Origin: Calycina herbarum | Taxonomy: Eukaryota; Ascomycota; Leotiomycetes; Helotiales; Pezizellaceae | Assembly (NCBI GenBank): GCA_001414485.1 | Contig: LLEY01000031.1 | Coordinates: forward strand, 310,001-374,000 | Direction: 5' to 3' | DNA length: 64,000 nt | Shown here: piece by piece, positions 1-11,256 of the stretch | Numbering within the stretch: the stretch's first letter is position 1 | Layout: each line of letters opens with the position of its first letter | Notes under the pieces: model-generated | What the model saw: only the letters and a program-made list of their open reading frames with translations | Databases searched by the model: none | What the model was told of the DNA's origin: nothing | Position numbers and translations under genes: made by a program

Positions 1-1118
1 CAGTGAGTTCGAATGTTTGCCGGCAGGTACCAAGGTTAACTTGAAAAGGGCAGCATAAGCCACAAGGAAGTCTAACATTAGGTGGTTACGACAACAGCAG
101 GTTCACATCTCCTAATCTTACCTTCAAGATGTACGATGATGTTTCCCGTCGGTTTATGGTAGATCTCAAATCCATTACAAACACTATTTACGATTCTATA
201 AGCACTTCAACCTCGACTACGAGTACTGAATTCGTGTCACAACCAATATCTCTTGCTATTGACTCCACGGTTCCCCAATTGTATCTGCCTAAGGAAATAT
301 GTGAGCGGTTTGAAAACGCATTCGGCGTGGTATGGGCATCAAACAGTAATACCTACACCGTCAATGCAACAGCACAATCATTACTGCAAAATGCCAATCC
401 GAACATCACGTTTATGCTCGCTGACCCTCAAGGAAGTACTTTGAACATAACTTTTCCATATTCCGCTTTCAACGCTACGGTACAAACGAACACCACTTCT
501 CCCGGGTTTCTCCCATTTCCACTCAAGAGAGCGATGAACGATACACAATATACTCTAGGTCGTACTTTTCTGCAGGAAGCGTATGTGACCTAAGAGCATT
601 CCCACGGATCTGGACTTTACTAACAGTTAAAACATAGATATATGATTGCGGACTATCAACGATCAACATTCACAATAGCACCATGCACATGGCCCTCAAC
701 CCTAAAACAAGACATCAAATCCATCATCCCACCCTCAACCGCAAATCCCCCAGCTCCTGCCTCCGATCTTACTCCGAAATCTTCTAAGCGCCATCTTTTA
801 ATACCAGCAATTCTCATTTCCATATTGTCTACACTTCTCTTCTTCTTCCTCCTCTACTACTACATCCGACACGGAAAGAGATCCAAAAAGCGCTTGACGA
901 GTGACTCCGCAACAAACCAAATTTCCATACCCACACAATCCGAAGAATTCAGAAAAGTAGAATTAGATACCACCAACACTGGAATTCTGGAAATCGAGGG
1001 TACAGAATTCCGGGCTGAAATTGAGGGTAAGAAATTACAAGGTGTGGCACGGAATGAACTCGATAGCGAGGAGGTACATGAGATGCCACCTGAAGGAATG
1101 TTAATGGAGCTAGAGTAA
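1..1118 (+). CDS. Membrane-anchored pepsin-like aspartic protease (A1 family), 5'-truncated
   Basis: C-terminal half of an A1-type aspartyl protease; the N-terminal lobe lies outside the window. Inferred exons are <1-2, 54-580 and 638-1118. The first intron (3-53) opens with GTGAGT, the second (581-637) with GTATGT and has a CTAAC branch site. After splicing, HKPQGSLTLGGYDNSRF leads into the second-lobe active-site region AIDSTVPQLYLP and the end-of-domain motif RTFLQEAYMIADYQRSTF. A hydrophobic segment (about 793-858) followed by an RHGKRSKKR basic stretch indicates a single C-terminal transmembrane anchor with a cytoplasmic tail of roughly 85 residues rich in acidic residues. Family members are cell-surface or secretory-pathway proteases. 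The second catalytic triad reads DST rather than the usual D(S/T)G, so activity is uncertain. Family call is firm; substrate unknown. Confidence 0.85.
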
Positions 1119-1765
1119 TAATAAGGATTAAGAGGACTCCAAAGTGTACGTGTTTGCTGTGTGATAATACATACCACCGATTCATGGAAAGTAGGTTCAG
1201 ACTTTTCTCGTCTTAGAAAATCAAGATCAAAAATTGCACCCCCGGGATTGAGTCGACAGCGGTTACAGATACCCTATTCCATGTGCTAATTTCAAAGTAT
1301 TACCTTTGAAAGTGTCCAATTTTCAGAGATTTTCGAAACAAGGTAGCATTTCTCTGGGTAGTCACACATTTCTTTTTTTTCCTTCATAAATTTCCACAGA
1401 ATTATATACTAAGAAATGGAGGAAAGATCTAAATCAACTCACTTGCCACTTTATAGGCTGTCGCTAGAGACCTTAATAGTATTCTGTTTTTGTTTCTTTG
1501 TTGGTTGCTTGTTCTTCTTATGCATTTTGTCAGCAGCCTCAATTTCTGACCCACTTTCGTTTTTTTTCTTTTCAGGTAGCGTAACAACATGCTAGTTATA
1601 TAGTAATATTCCTATTTTCGGAACGCCGGCAGAAATCACTTAGTACTTGTTGTAATACCCAAAAAAGAAACTCCGGTCAATTTTTAAGCGAGCTCCAAAA
1701 ATCTTCACAACCTCAACCACCCCCCTCAAGCCCTAGATAGGGTAAAAAGGAAACAACTGAATGAG
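1119..1765. other. Intergenic, no gene seen
   Basis: AT-rich spacer between the protease and the tRNA gene. It carries several T homopolymer runs (around 1371-1382 and 1559-1572). The A5 run at 1745-1749 reads as T5 on the minus strand and fits a Pol III terminator for the tRNA. No ORF with splice structure or recognisable motif was seen. Confidence 0.6.
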
Positions 1766-1861
1766 TGACCAACGCAGGGATCGAACCTGCAATCTCTTGA
1801 TATCAATGGATCCCTGCGGGGGTCATCGTAGTCAAGCGCCTTGCCATTGGGCCAGCCGGCC
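1766..1861 (-). tRNA. tRNA-Arg (anticodon ACG) with a 24-nt intron
   Basis: The reverse complement folds as a full cloverleaf. Acceptor stem GGCCGGC pairs with GTTGGTC (three G-U pairs) before discriminator A. The D arm is GCC/GGC with a G-G loop. The anticodon stem is CTTGA/TCAAG with loop CTACGA(A), giving anticodon ACG. The variable loop is AGATT, and the T arm is GCAGG-TTCGATC-CCTGC. A 24-nt insertion sits directly 3' of position 37, the canonical nuclear tRNA intron site. The internal A box (TGGCCCAATGG) and B box (GGTTCGATCCC) are intact, and a T5 Pol III terminator lies 16 nt downstream. It decodes CGU/CGC/CGA if A34 becomes inosine. Confidence 0.93.
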
Positions 1862-3348
1862 AGTTTGTGTTGTCTTTTTGTTGAAGGAATTCTGGCTATC
1901 TAGCTATCAGAATGAATTATGCAGAGGTAGAAGGTTTTTATTTGAAGTGGAGACTTAAAAGCGGGGACGTGGTGAAGAGATTTTCTAATGAGTTTTCCAA
2001 GAGGGAGGGTCCTGGTTGGTGGGCCCCGAGAACATCTGTATTTTTTTCATTTTATATTTCATAACTATAAAGTCCCGTCGTATGGTTTGTTTTTGTATAA
2101 TCAGAAGAGCATTGTTTCAAGCTTACGTGAGTCCTATTTATAATGCTTGAGTAAAGCTAGTGCTGCTATTATTGGTTCCAGTATGAGCGACTCTTGCCGG
2201 AGATGTGTCCATGATATATCTTACAGTTCTTTCGTGAATAATCAAAGAGTGACATTTCTATCTCTTACAAACTACTCGAGTTCTACTAGAGTTGGTATGC
2301 CACTCTTCGTCCAAATTTGGAGGGAAAATATTTCGACTCGCTCTGACTCGTCGGCTAAGATACACCAACTCCGCCTACCCACACAAAATAAATCCGGAAC
2401 TTACAATTAAGTTCCAAGGTAGTTCGACTAAAAGAGTTCTGATAGCCCACGGGCTACTTATTTACTGCCGCTTCTGTTGTCCACAAATGCTCGATTCCAC
2501 AATTACTCAAAGAGTCAGAGTAACTGGAAGTAACTCACAGTTATTCAAGAGTAGAGTAGAGTAGCGTAGCGTAGTGAAATCCCACTGTTCACGAGTTACT
2601 CCAAGTGATACTTATAGAATGTTTTGTTTTACCTTATTTTGACATTTTTTTGCTACTCACAGCTAGATTTTTGACTACGCAGTTCCTCTAGCTGTTGTTT
2701 TTCTTTACGGAATAGGGAGAGCAAAAATGTATATTATTCGGGACCCTCATGGTATCGGCTTGAGTGACTCTAATTTACCCCAACTGACTCACACCCGAGT
2801 AGAGTAGAGTAGAGTAGAGCAGAAGACAATTACTCTACTCAACGCTACTCATTTGTTAATATGCGTGCCTTTGCCATCAAACTTAACGTCTTACCTACTT
2901 CTCCATCACCATAACAAGTGCTACAGGAAGTTTAAGAGTACTTTTCATCAACTGACAGCCTCTTCTAATTACAAGCGCAAAGCCTGTAGCTCACAACCAA
3001 CTCGCGCGTCGCAACCTAAACTTATCATGACGATGTAACTGATCTTTTAGAACCTTCCAAGATATATTATTATACAGATACAAGACTATGCTAAGCCATG
3101 CGCTAAAAGAAAGAAAAACAAAAGTAAAAAATCGCCAAGTGCTGCAATAAGTGTACTCTGTATCAGGGTATAAACAAGCCAAATCCCATCCCAGAATCGA
3201 AGTCATCTCATGTCTTCGTAATCATCGATAATTTTTACGATTCTCAAACACCCACCCGCCTTGCTCTTCTGACAATGTATCCCGACCACCTTTTTCCTAC
3301 TAACCATTCTCCCAGCGATCAAAATAAGATTACGTCTCACTTCCACCC
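1862..3348. other. Intergenic with repeat-rich patch
   Basis: No protein gene is supported here. About 2270-2860 is unusually dense in ACTC/GAGT pentamers on both strands (itemised separately). The stretch 2990-3348 is the 3' flank of the minus-strand gene that ends at 3349. Confidence 0.55.
2270..2860. repeat. GAGTA/TACTC-rich degenerate repeat, possible transposon relic
   Basis: Perfect or near-perfect pentamer arrays occur at 2550-2575 (GAGTAGAGTAGAGTAGCGTAG) and 2797-2819 (GAGTA units). Scattered single ACTCG, ACTCA and GAGTA words on both strands lie between 2270 and 2850. The pattern resembles the short subterminal repeats that flank some hAT-type DNA transposons, but no transposase ORF, clear terminal inverted repeat or target duplication is visible. 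It could equally be a decayed minisatellite. Confidence 0.45.
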
Positions 3349-6060
3349 CTATATTTTATCCACCTCCTCGATCTCCTCCTCAGTGTCCTCCTCATCATCA
3401 ACATCATCATCATCACTATCCCCCACCAAAATCTTATCACTCTCCCTACTCTCCAACTCCAACTCCCCAAGCTCAGCAAACATCTCCTTCAACATCCGAC
3501 TCTTATTAGTAACCTGTTTATTCGCCGAACTATTCACCCTCTTCGGAGGCGCCGGTCTCTTCTCCTCCTCCTCGGCCTCCTCATCCAGCGCTCTCGAAGC
3601 TCTCGCCCCCGGTTCCCTAATACTCGGTGCGGAATCTTGACCAAGTAATTCCGCAATACTAATTTCCAACTCCAACTCTTCCTGCGAGGGGATAATTCCA
3701 GCGGGTGTTACGCCGTTGTATGCGTACCCAACCATAATCCCCCATTTGTCTTCGCTGCTGAAGCGATGATCGTCGGATTTTTGCATCGCTTCGGTGGCCG
3801 AGGCGACGTCTGCGAATTGGACGAAGCATTCTGGGTCGTTGAGTTTCATGCGTAATCCTTCGAAGCCTTCCATTTGGCTGAAGTATTCTCTGAGGTCGCC
3901 TTCGTCGGGTTCAGATGGGAGGTTTCTTACCCATAGGTTGTTGCAGGGTGGATTTCCGTAGGCGGAGTCTATGGATTGGAATGTAGAGGCGGTGGAATAG
4001 GGTCGGTAGAAACGGTGAGAGGGGGTAGATGAGCCAGAGTAGGTAGAGTTTGTTCGAACTCTCAAGTGTGAAGCGTGGGAACCAGATGGTAAGCGTTCAT
4101 TACCCGGCATCAAATGTGTTTCGTTGGCGAGGTGAGTAGGTATCTTGGAGAAATGTGACGATGTAGAATGCAGCGACCTCGTGTCAAAAACAGTGCTTTG
4201 AATGGAGTTCTGACTCCATGACCTTCGCCTCGAACTTGGATCCTCTTCGAATGACATGCGAATAGAGGGTGCTTGTCCGATCGAGCTCCTCCCCTTTTCC
4301 GTTCTGATGGTTCTTGCCGAATCGGCTCGTTGCAGAGGAGGCGGATTCATCAATGCAGCATTCTTTGCAAAATCTTCTCTTGCACTCCATAATTCAGGTG
4401 TTGACAATTCAACCCGTTTCTTAAGATGGGTCTGCATTCTATCAAATATATGAGCGGCGGGAATGATGTAGGCTGTATCAGTTCCGGGAAATCCAAAGAC
4501 CACAATGCCGCATAAATTCCCAGTATCGCACTCGACAACCCAAGATCCACAATCCCCGTCAACTAAGAATGTTAGAATGTATACCATAGCAATGGTGCAA
4601 CAACTTACAGAAAGTCCCATTGATACATTTTACTGCCCATAATTCCTGAAATCTTTTACTCCCAGGCGCCTTTTGAAACGTAGAAATGCTTGATAACCGT
4701 CCTAGCAATGCATCATCTCTATTACCTGTACATATCAATACATCTACTTCCGTAGCTTCTCGTGCTACCCCTTTCGGATGGATCGCTTCAGTGTGGAGAC
4801 TTTGATCTCTCCAATATATACTATTGGTCATAAACCCTGTCTATTTTTAGTATTATATATCTTTTGGGTTGGAGTTCACCCACGTCTATTATTCAACGAT
4901 ATATTTTCCAACATTAATTCCGCGTTCTCAATTTCCACCAACGCCCAGTCAAGACTGTTTGCTGGGGCAGACACAAATATGTTGCCCAGCTCGGGAGAGA
5001 TACTGTCTTCTCCTAATGCTGTCATATGTTTTCGGCGTGGCTCAGGTCGTGGGTTTGGCGCTGATGCCGAAGAACTTCCTCTTGATATTGAGGACGCTGC
5101 TAGTTCCATTAGCACTGAGATGGGTTAAATAATGCGAGGATTGAGATTTTGAGAAAAGAAATGAGATGTAGTTTAGAATGATTTCACATATTGCTCATAT
5201 CGAGTCATTAAATCATCAGGGTTTCCTTCATACCTTGCGTTGTGAATGTTCCTGGAGTAGAAGGATCGTTGGATTTTGTAGAATTTCCTCTGCTACTTGC
5301 AGGGGACGAGAACGCAGTTGGTGACATGTCATCTTGAATAATTAGTACAAGTTGCATTGAAATTCGATTGTCTCTTACCTAGACTCAAGTCTGCTCCCGA
5401 GTCGTGTCTTCCCTCCGAAGATTCCTCAATTTTCGGTGGTTCATAAAAAGAAAATTGCTGGTCCGAATCCGGTTCTGTAATCATGCTGGAATCTTGTTTG
5501 CAAGCATAAAGCGTAATGATGCCGTAAAATAGTCCGGCTATAAAGACAATTCCACCCAAGGTAGCCCTTCGAGGAGAACGCCGTTGCTCCCCAGAGATAA
5601 GCACAGAAACCCCGCAATGTCTCAAAGGTTCCGTAGCGTAGACACCGGGAGGTAGAGCTGGCACTTCGGCAGTCTCTTCCATTGCCAAAGGACGACGCCT
5701 TGGCGAACAACTCGCCATCATAATCTCGGGGTGCTGTAAAAGAATAGAACTCCTGTGCACTAAATCCATTGCTCGTTGGCGAGTCTTCGGGTCGTGGCAA
5801 CTGAAGAGAATCGTCGGGGTTGAAAGTGCCTCGTCCTCACCTATCATGAACATCTGCAGCATGAGATCCATGTCTCTCGTTTCCAAAGGCTCGGGTTGAT
5901 CCTGCAAAACCTTGACAATCTGCGTCGAGATGGTATTCCATACTTCATGGGCAAAACTCTGCTCCTTGACGGCCCAGCATTTGTACTTGCCCAGCGAGTC
6001 TGGAGAAATACAACTAGCGCCCAGGAGGAGTTCTGGATTGGCCCATTTCGAGCCAGACAT
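3349..6060 (-). CDS. Degenerate trypsin-like (S1-fold) domain protein fused to an RRM
   Basis: Spliced minus-strand gene. Exon 3349-4562 joins the next at intron 4563-4608, giving NGTFFDGDCGSWVV. Another intron lies near 4820-4878, and two more near 5117-5240 and 5330-5390, each restoring frame. The order is an N-terminal fungal-specific region, ATLGGIVFIAGLFYGIITLYA (first barrel), LGNIFVSAPANSLDWALVEI (the Asp region), FDGDCGSWVV (nucleophile loop), then a Ser/Arg-rich linker, an RRM beginning NNLWVRNLPSEP and ending near FVQFADVASATEAM, and a highly acidic tail. The catalytic His position of the first barrel is not a His, and the GDSGS serine is Cys, so proteolysis is doubtful. The start is uncertain: ATG 6058-6060 has a good Kozak context, but the frame stays open to about 6170 and an upstream exon is possible. 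Molecular function unknown. Confidence 0.75.
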
Positions 6061-8691
6061 GGTGGCCAAAAGGGATGTTGCATGAGCGGATATCGTAGTA
6101 AATGCCGGCGGTTCGCGGGCAATATCGAGGACTTGAGGGGCTTTCTGGTGCAGCTTTTCATTCTCTCCGTATCATGATCTTGGTATCGTGAGTTCTCCGT
6201 GTTGACTGTCTCCCCAAGCAATGGCGAAAAGGTGTACACATCTGACGAGGAAGTTGACGTTATTGAAGGTATCAAGCTGACACAAGGATTGATGCGAGGC
6301 TGGATTTAGGCAATATGCGCTGCTCAGCGCCGCAGGTGTGCATGGCGATTGGAGCACCAATAAAGTCAGCGTTGAAGATTACTTATGTCGTGTAACTGGG
6401 GCTATCACCAACGCTGACTTGGCCCTGCAGATTTGATGAAGAGCCTCTTTTTTCCGAGAGGAAAAACTCTCGAAGGGAAGGTGGTAGAACTTGGGGCTTG
6501 AGTTCTAAGTTGCCACGTCGTTTCGACTTCCTTCCTATCGTGACGGATTTGAGGTTGTACAGAGATAGGGAACATGCTGTGCCGCCTCCAAACAGCACCT
6601 AATCTATCTAGCGTCCAGGTCCAGGCCTCTTCATCACATGATGACCCTCCTGATTTTTCATTTCGCGAGTGGATCGATTTCGTTGAAACAATATAAAGAG
6701 TTTGATAGTCTTACTTTTTCTGCAAAGTACGTACTCAGTACAAAGCTATCAGATTGATGTTGAATTTACTCAAGTTCCCCCGTACCTGGGTTTGAGGCTA
6801 GGGAAACGCTCAACAAATAATCTCGTCCGGAAAACGCCCAATTGCTTGGAGAAAACAACGCCAACGCTTCCCGTCAACGCCAAAAATCCGTGCCTCACGT
6901 CGATCGTGGGGTAGAGCTTGGACTTCCTTCTGGTGGCAGCTTGTGCCTCAAAATCAAAGGTTCTGTGAAAGTGCTAGGAATAAATCACGAGTCCAAAGAG
7001 ACAGGGAAAATTACCCATTCGTCGAGAGTAAACAAAAAGTGGAGAAATAGAGTATAGTGATTGGAATTGTATATATCCTCATCCCATGGTTTTCCGAAGC
7101 GCTTCTAACATATCGAACCTTTGGAGCGAATATCCACAGCCAAGCTACCCCGCGACCTCTCTTAACACTCACTTCCTACTCTATTCCCAGAACAAAGGAC
7201 ACGACTCGACAGATCTAATCTCAGCTTGAGAATATGAACACTATATGCCTTTTCAACTCTAATAGCACTAGCACTACTACCCTGTGTAGAAACGAGTTTC
7301 CATCAGCGCCTTTCTATCAATTAACAGCTTTACTCTCAAAATCCAATTTCAAAAATTCAGAGGGGGGAAGGTTTTACCTAGTTCTACTTTAGATCTAGAT
7401 CTGGATTGGTGGGGTCGTGCTCTTCGAAATCGAAGTAAGAGCTTTTCCCTGAGGAAGTCGAGGTCGTCATCCTAAAGGTACCTAGCAATGAAGAAAGGAA
7501 CGACCGCCCGAGTCTTGAATGAGCAGTCTTCTGCGGGGTAAACCTATGCGACTAGGTAAGAGTCAAAGTCCATCGAAAGATGCGATACATTTTCGACAAC
7601 AAGTAGAGGATCCAAGTTGGGAGAGGGATTATCTGGACAGGGTGGGTGAGTGGTGGTCGTCCCTTCTTCTCGCTCGTCCAGAAGCCAATGTCGAGGTAAG
7701 AGGGAAGGAGCGACCTCAAGTTTTCACCCCAACGGATTTAACCTTGACAGATGGTCGACCAAAAAGACAAGATCAATGAGAGAAGGAACGACCGCATCAC
7801 AAGTCTCGAGCAATCAAACTTTAACAGTCCTTCCACGCCGCCAAAACACGCCTTCCACCAATAAGTCAACCGGGCCTAGGTCAACTCTGTCAACGTTTAT
7901 GTTTGATTGATCACCCACTTCGCCGGGAATACTCCATTCATGTCTTCTACCACGAATTGAGAAACTCCCATGTCAATTTGGAACAGGAATGGTCTACGTC
8001 CAGTCGTATCGAAGAATAAGAATACAACATCAGTGAACTTGAAGTATGCGTACTGAATGGGATGAGACTGTCGCTTTCCATTTGGAGAACGTAGGTATCG
8101 AAGTAAGTCTTCAAAATGACTCTATACATTTGTTACTATATTCTGTTGAAAATCTAATATAAAAAGCCATGTTGGAGAAACGGAAACCCTCGTTTGTATT
8201 GTTCATACAAGTGAAAAGTTCAAAGACCAGCTCTGATTCACGGGAGGTGTCTCCTCTGTCTGTACAGTACTCGTTCTCACTGGAGGGAAAAAAGGACTAT
8301 AGTGAAATAAGTAGGTAGCTTGCTATCTTTGGGAAGAGGGATCAGAAAACCCAACCACTTCTCATACAAACTCTACGATAACTAGCAGGAAATTTGGCAA
8401 AATATATCTAGAGGCAGAACTTTCATTGAATGGATATGCATGAGATCCATCACTAGAGACTGCCCCAAACTTGGCCACTGCTTGCAAACACAATTCGCAA
8501 TTGCAGATGCAAATGTATCAACCTCCCCAATATCGATAGAGGATACCTCATTTCGCATGGGATGACAATTGCCAATTGGCACAGCAGCCAACCTTGTTGC
8601 ACCGCATCTGCGTTTGCACGCCCATATCTCTCATCTAAAATATAAATCTTTAATTTGTCATTATTCAAAATCACCGTAATTCAAAATATTA
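6061..8691. other. Long intergenic region, possible 5' exon and repeat fragments
   Basis: No confident gene. 6061-6600 may hold a 5' exon or the promoter of the minus-strand pseudo-protease gene. 7490-7810 carries repeated GGAACGACCGC/GGAGCGACCTC words (itemised separately). The remainder (7810-8690) is AT-rich with only short, unconvincing ORFs. Confidence 0.5.
7440..7810. repeat. Diffuse repeat with GGARCGACC words
   Basis: Related words recur: GAAAGGAACGACCGCCCGAG near 7492-7511, GGAAGGAGCGACCTCAAG near 7703-7720, and GAAGGAACGACCGCATCAC near 7783-7801. There are also several TCGAGGT and GGTCGTC words. A second region with similar vocabulary (AAGGAGCCGCCCAAGTCTTG, AGACGACCTCAAC) lies at about 61480-61710. 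This may be two decayed copies of one repeat; no ORF or boundary repeats are visible. Confidence 0.3.
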
Positions 8692-9390
8692 TTAAGTTCC
8701 AGCTCTCGACGATAAAAGGGTACTCGGAGGAGGGAGGGCTTCCGGACCGAACGATAATGGGAGTAACTACAACAGCACATCAGTAAATTGAAACCAGAAA
8801 TATAGAATTGCAAGAATAGGGGACTGACCTGTTCTAATCGCATAACCACAAAAGCCCCATCCTTATCAAACATAAATATCGGCGTCTTCAACTCGCAGAA
8901 CTCTCGAATACTACACAATGTCAGCCCAACCTGTCCCTTATTCCCCAATTCCTCTCTGCTCCCCCACAATCACCCCTCAACTCTCTCTCACCCTCTCCCC
9001 ATCCATCACCCCCGCAGCAAAGAAGACTCACAACTGTCTACACATCCCACAAGGACTAGCCGGCGGACTAATATCCGTCGCAACAGCCACAGCCTTAAAC
9101 TTCTTATGCCCCTCCGTAACCGCCTTCCCAAACGCCACCCGTTCAGCACACGTTCCCACGGGATACGCAGCATTCTCTACATTCGCACCACTAATATATT
9201 TCCCATCTCCGGTGAGGATCGTGCAGCCGACGCGGAATTGGGAGTATGGACAGTAGGCGGTTGCTTTTGCTGCTACTGCGCCGGTGTGGAGGGTCTCGAA
9301 TTCTGCAGTTGTGAGGGAGTATTCGGTGCAGGAGTCGGCTACGTCTTCTGGGGAGGTGGAGGAGAGGAGGGGTGGGTATGTGTTTGCCAT
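8692..9390 (-). CDS. CDD1: Cytidine deaminase
   Basis: Zinc-dependent hydrolytic deaminase of the pyrimidine salvage pathway (cytidine/deoxycytidine to uridine/deoxyuridine), presumably cytosolic. Exons are 9032-9390, 8829-8910 and 8692-8766. Introns 8911-9031 (GTGAGT donor) and 8767-8828 (GTCAGT donor) both join in frame, giving 171 residues, the usual tetrameric CDA size. The substrate loop is GANVENAAYPVGTCAER, with the zinc ligand Cys81 and catalytic Glu83. PCGMCRQF supplies Cys114 and Cys117. The ending FVVMRLEQ-LLPLSFGPEALP matches the family's C-terminus. Start ATG at 9388-9390. All catalytic residues are present. Confidence 0.95.
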
Positions 9391-9953
9391 TTTGGGAGAG
9401 TAGTTTGTGGTTGGGAGGGGATTGAAGAGGAACTGGGGAAGAAGGGAGAGGGAGAGAGGAAGGACAATTGTGAGGATGGAGGGGCTGTTTACTTGTTGCC
9501 CGCTTTGGGATGTTTCGGCCGGTCCCGATGAAGGTGGATTGGAATGAGCTACCCCGCCATCAACGAATTTCTTATCAACTAGTACAAGTATTGTACAGAG
9601 TATTTCTGGTTCTTATTTATTTCTACGAGCTTGATCAGAATGCTGATCCTTACAATCACCATTCATTCTCCTACAATCGTCTTATTAAGGCTGCCTCCTA
9701 GGACTGAATAAATCTCGGTTCTGGGGTACCCTTCCAAAAGACCAATAGTACAAGCCTCAAAAAGATCTACAAAATCTCTAGAGAGACTACTTGATAGCTA
9801 CTCAATACTGAAACAAAGTTTCATTTAGTCTTAAATGCACGACGTGGTTCTGTTTCATGTTTTCGAGCGTTGGAGGATGTAGGTGTGAAAAGACTTTAAG
9901 AAACAACGAAATTTCATTTCAACATATCTAGATATTTTCATAAGTACACGACC
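9391..9953. other. Intergenic between CDD1 and the SDR gene
   Basis: Contains the CDD1 promoter side (9391 upward) and the 3' flank of the SDR gene. It is AT-rich. No further gene or repeat recognised. Confidence 0.55.
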
Positions 9954-11256
9954 TCAAATAGGTACCGTCAATGGATTCATCACACTATTAAACGTTAGTA
10001 AAGTATCATCAAATATGTAGGCATTACATACCTGGCTCCACCATCAACAACCATATTCGCACCAGTGATATAACTACTAAAACCACTAGCCAGAAATCCA
10101 GCTACTCTTCCAACTTCAATTGGAAGACCAGAGCGTTCCAAGCCTATATGGATCTTCTGGCTCTGCAAAAAGATTAGCAGGCCCAAAACAACATAAAGGG
10201 TAACCACTCACTTCTTTACTCTGCAAGCTGGCGGGAGGGAACTGAGAGGCCATCCCACGCATATCAAACTATTTCTAGTCAGCACTCTCCAAATCTAGCA
10301 CTATACACCGGGAGACATACCCCTTGCAAATCAACTCCAACATCAATCTGACCAGGAGAAATACAATTGATCCTCACCCCGGTCCCCTTCAACACCGCAA
10401 CCCCAGCCCTCACAACGCCCAGAGCAGCATGAGACGCCATGGTAAAAGCCGGTCCCCAACAACCTACACTTATCAGTTCCCCTTCCAATTCCACATTTTT
10501 CTCACTTGGTACACTTACCACCATAAGTACTAGCCACCGAACTAACAACAATAATACTCCCATACTTCATATCCTTCGGCGCCGCATTAGGATAGGCCAG
10601 CTTCGGCGTAGTTTTCGTCATTGCCGGCGGTGCGTATTTGAGAGCGAAGAAGGGAGCCATGCTGTTTGCCTCAAAACATTTTTGGAGATCTGTGGGCGTG
10701 GTTGCGTCGATTGAGGAGGGACCTAGGAGGCCGGAGGAGCAGACCCAGACGTCGAGGCGGCCCCAGGAGTTGAGGACATCGTCGATTAGACCGAGGGTTT
10801 CTTCTTCTTTGGCGACGTTGAAGGGGTAGCCTATTACTTTTGTGTTGGGGTGGTCTTTGGCTACTGTTTCGATGAGGGTTGTGTAGTCGTCGGTTGAACC
10901 TTTGTCGCAGGCTGTGTAGAAGGTTGAATATTAGAAAGAGAAATTGATAGGTTATTGGAGCATACCATAAATGCAGGCTGCACCGTGAGCTATTTCATGT
11001 TAGCACTCGATCACCAATTGATCAAACATAAGATAAGAAAAGAACTCCTATTGAAACAGATAAACTTGACTTACCAGCTAATTCTTGTATAATCGCTTGA
11101 CCGACAGGTTGCTGAGCACCAGTGACCACGCAAACGAAGCCATACTAGCCCTCTATCAGTTTCCAATTCCAATCGAACACCGATTGATAGCATGGAACCT
11201 ACAAGTTTTCCATCGGCGCGGTAAGGGCTAAAATGTTCGGTATCTAAAGTCGACAT
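9954..11256 (-). CDS. SDR-family protein with altered catalytic motif
   Basis: Rossmann-fold short-chain dehydrogenase/reductase with about six introns. The start is ATG 11254-11256 (MSTLDTEHF). Splicing gives GFVCVVTGAQQPVGQAIIQE (coenzyme-binding TGxxxGxG region), LDVWVCSSGLLGPSS (NNAG region), SIIVVSSVASTYGGCWGPAF, then FTMASHAALGVVRAG, VRINCISPGQIDVGV and the C-terminal GFSSYITGANMVVDGGASVM. The last 30 nt are a separate exon after the intron that opens GTATGT near 10031. The canonical active-site YxxxK is FxxxS and NNAG is CSSG, so ordinary SDR redox chemistry is not expected. Expression as a regulatory or binding protein, or a divergent chemistry, is possible. No partner gene nearby explains its role. 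Confidence 0.85.

Noticed and set aside
8382..8674. Two short minus-strand ORFs downstream of CDD1
   Set aside because: No splice link to CDD1, whose stop is at 8692, and no pattern.
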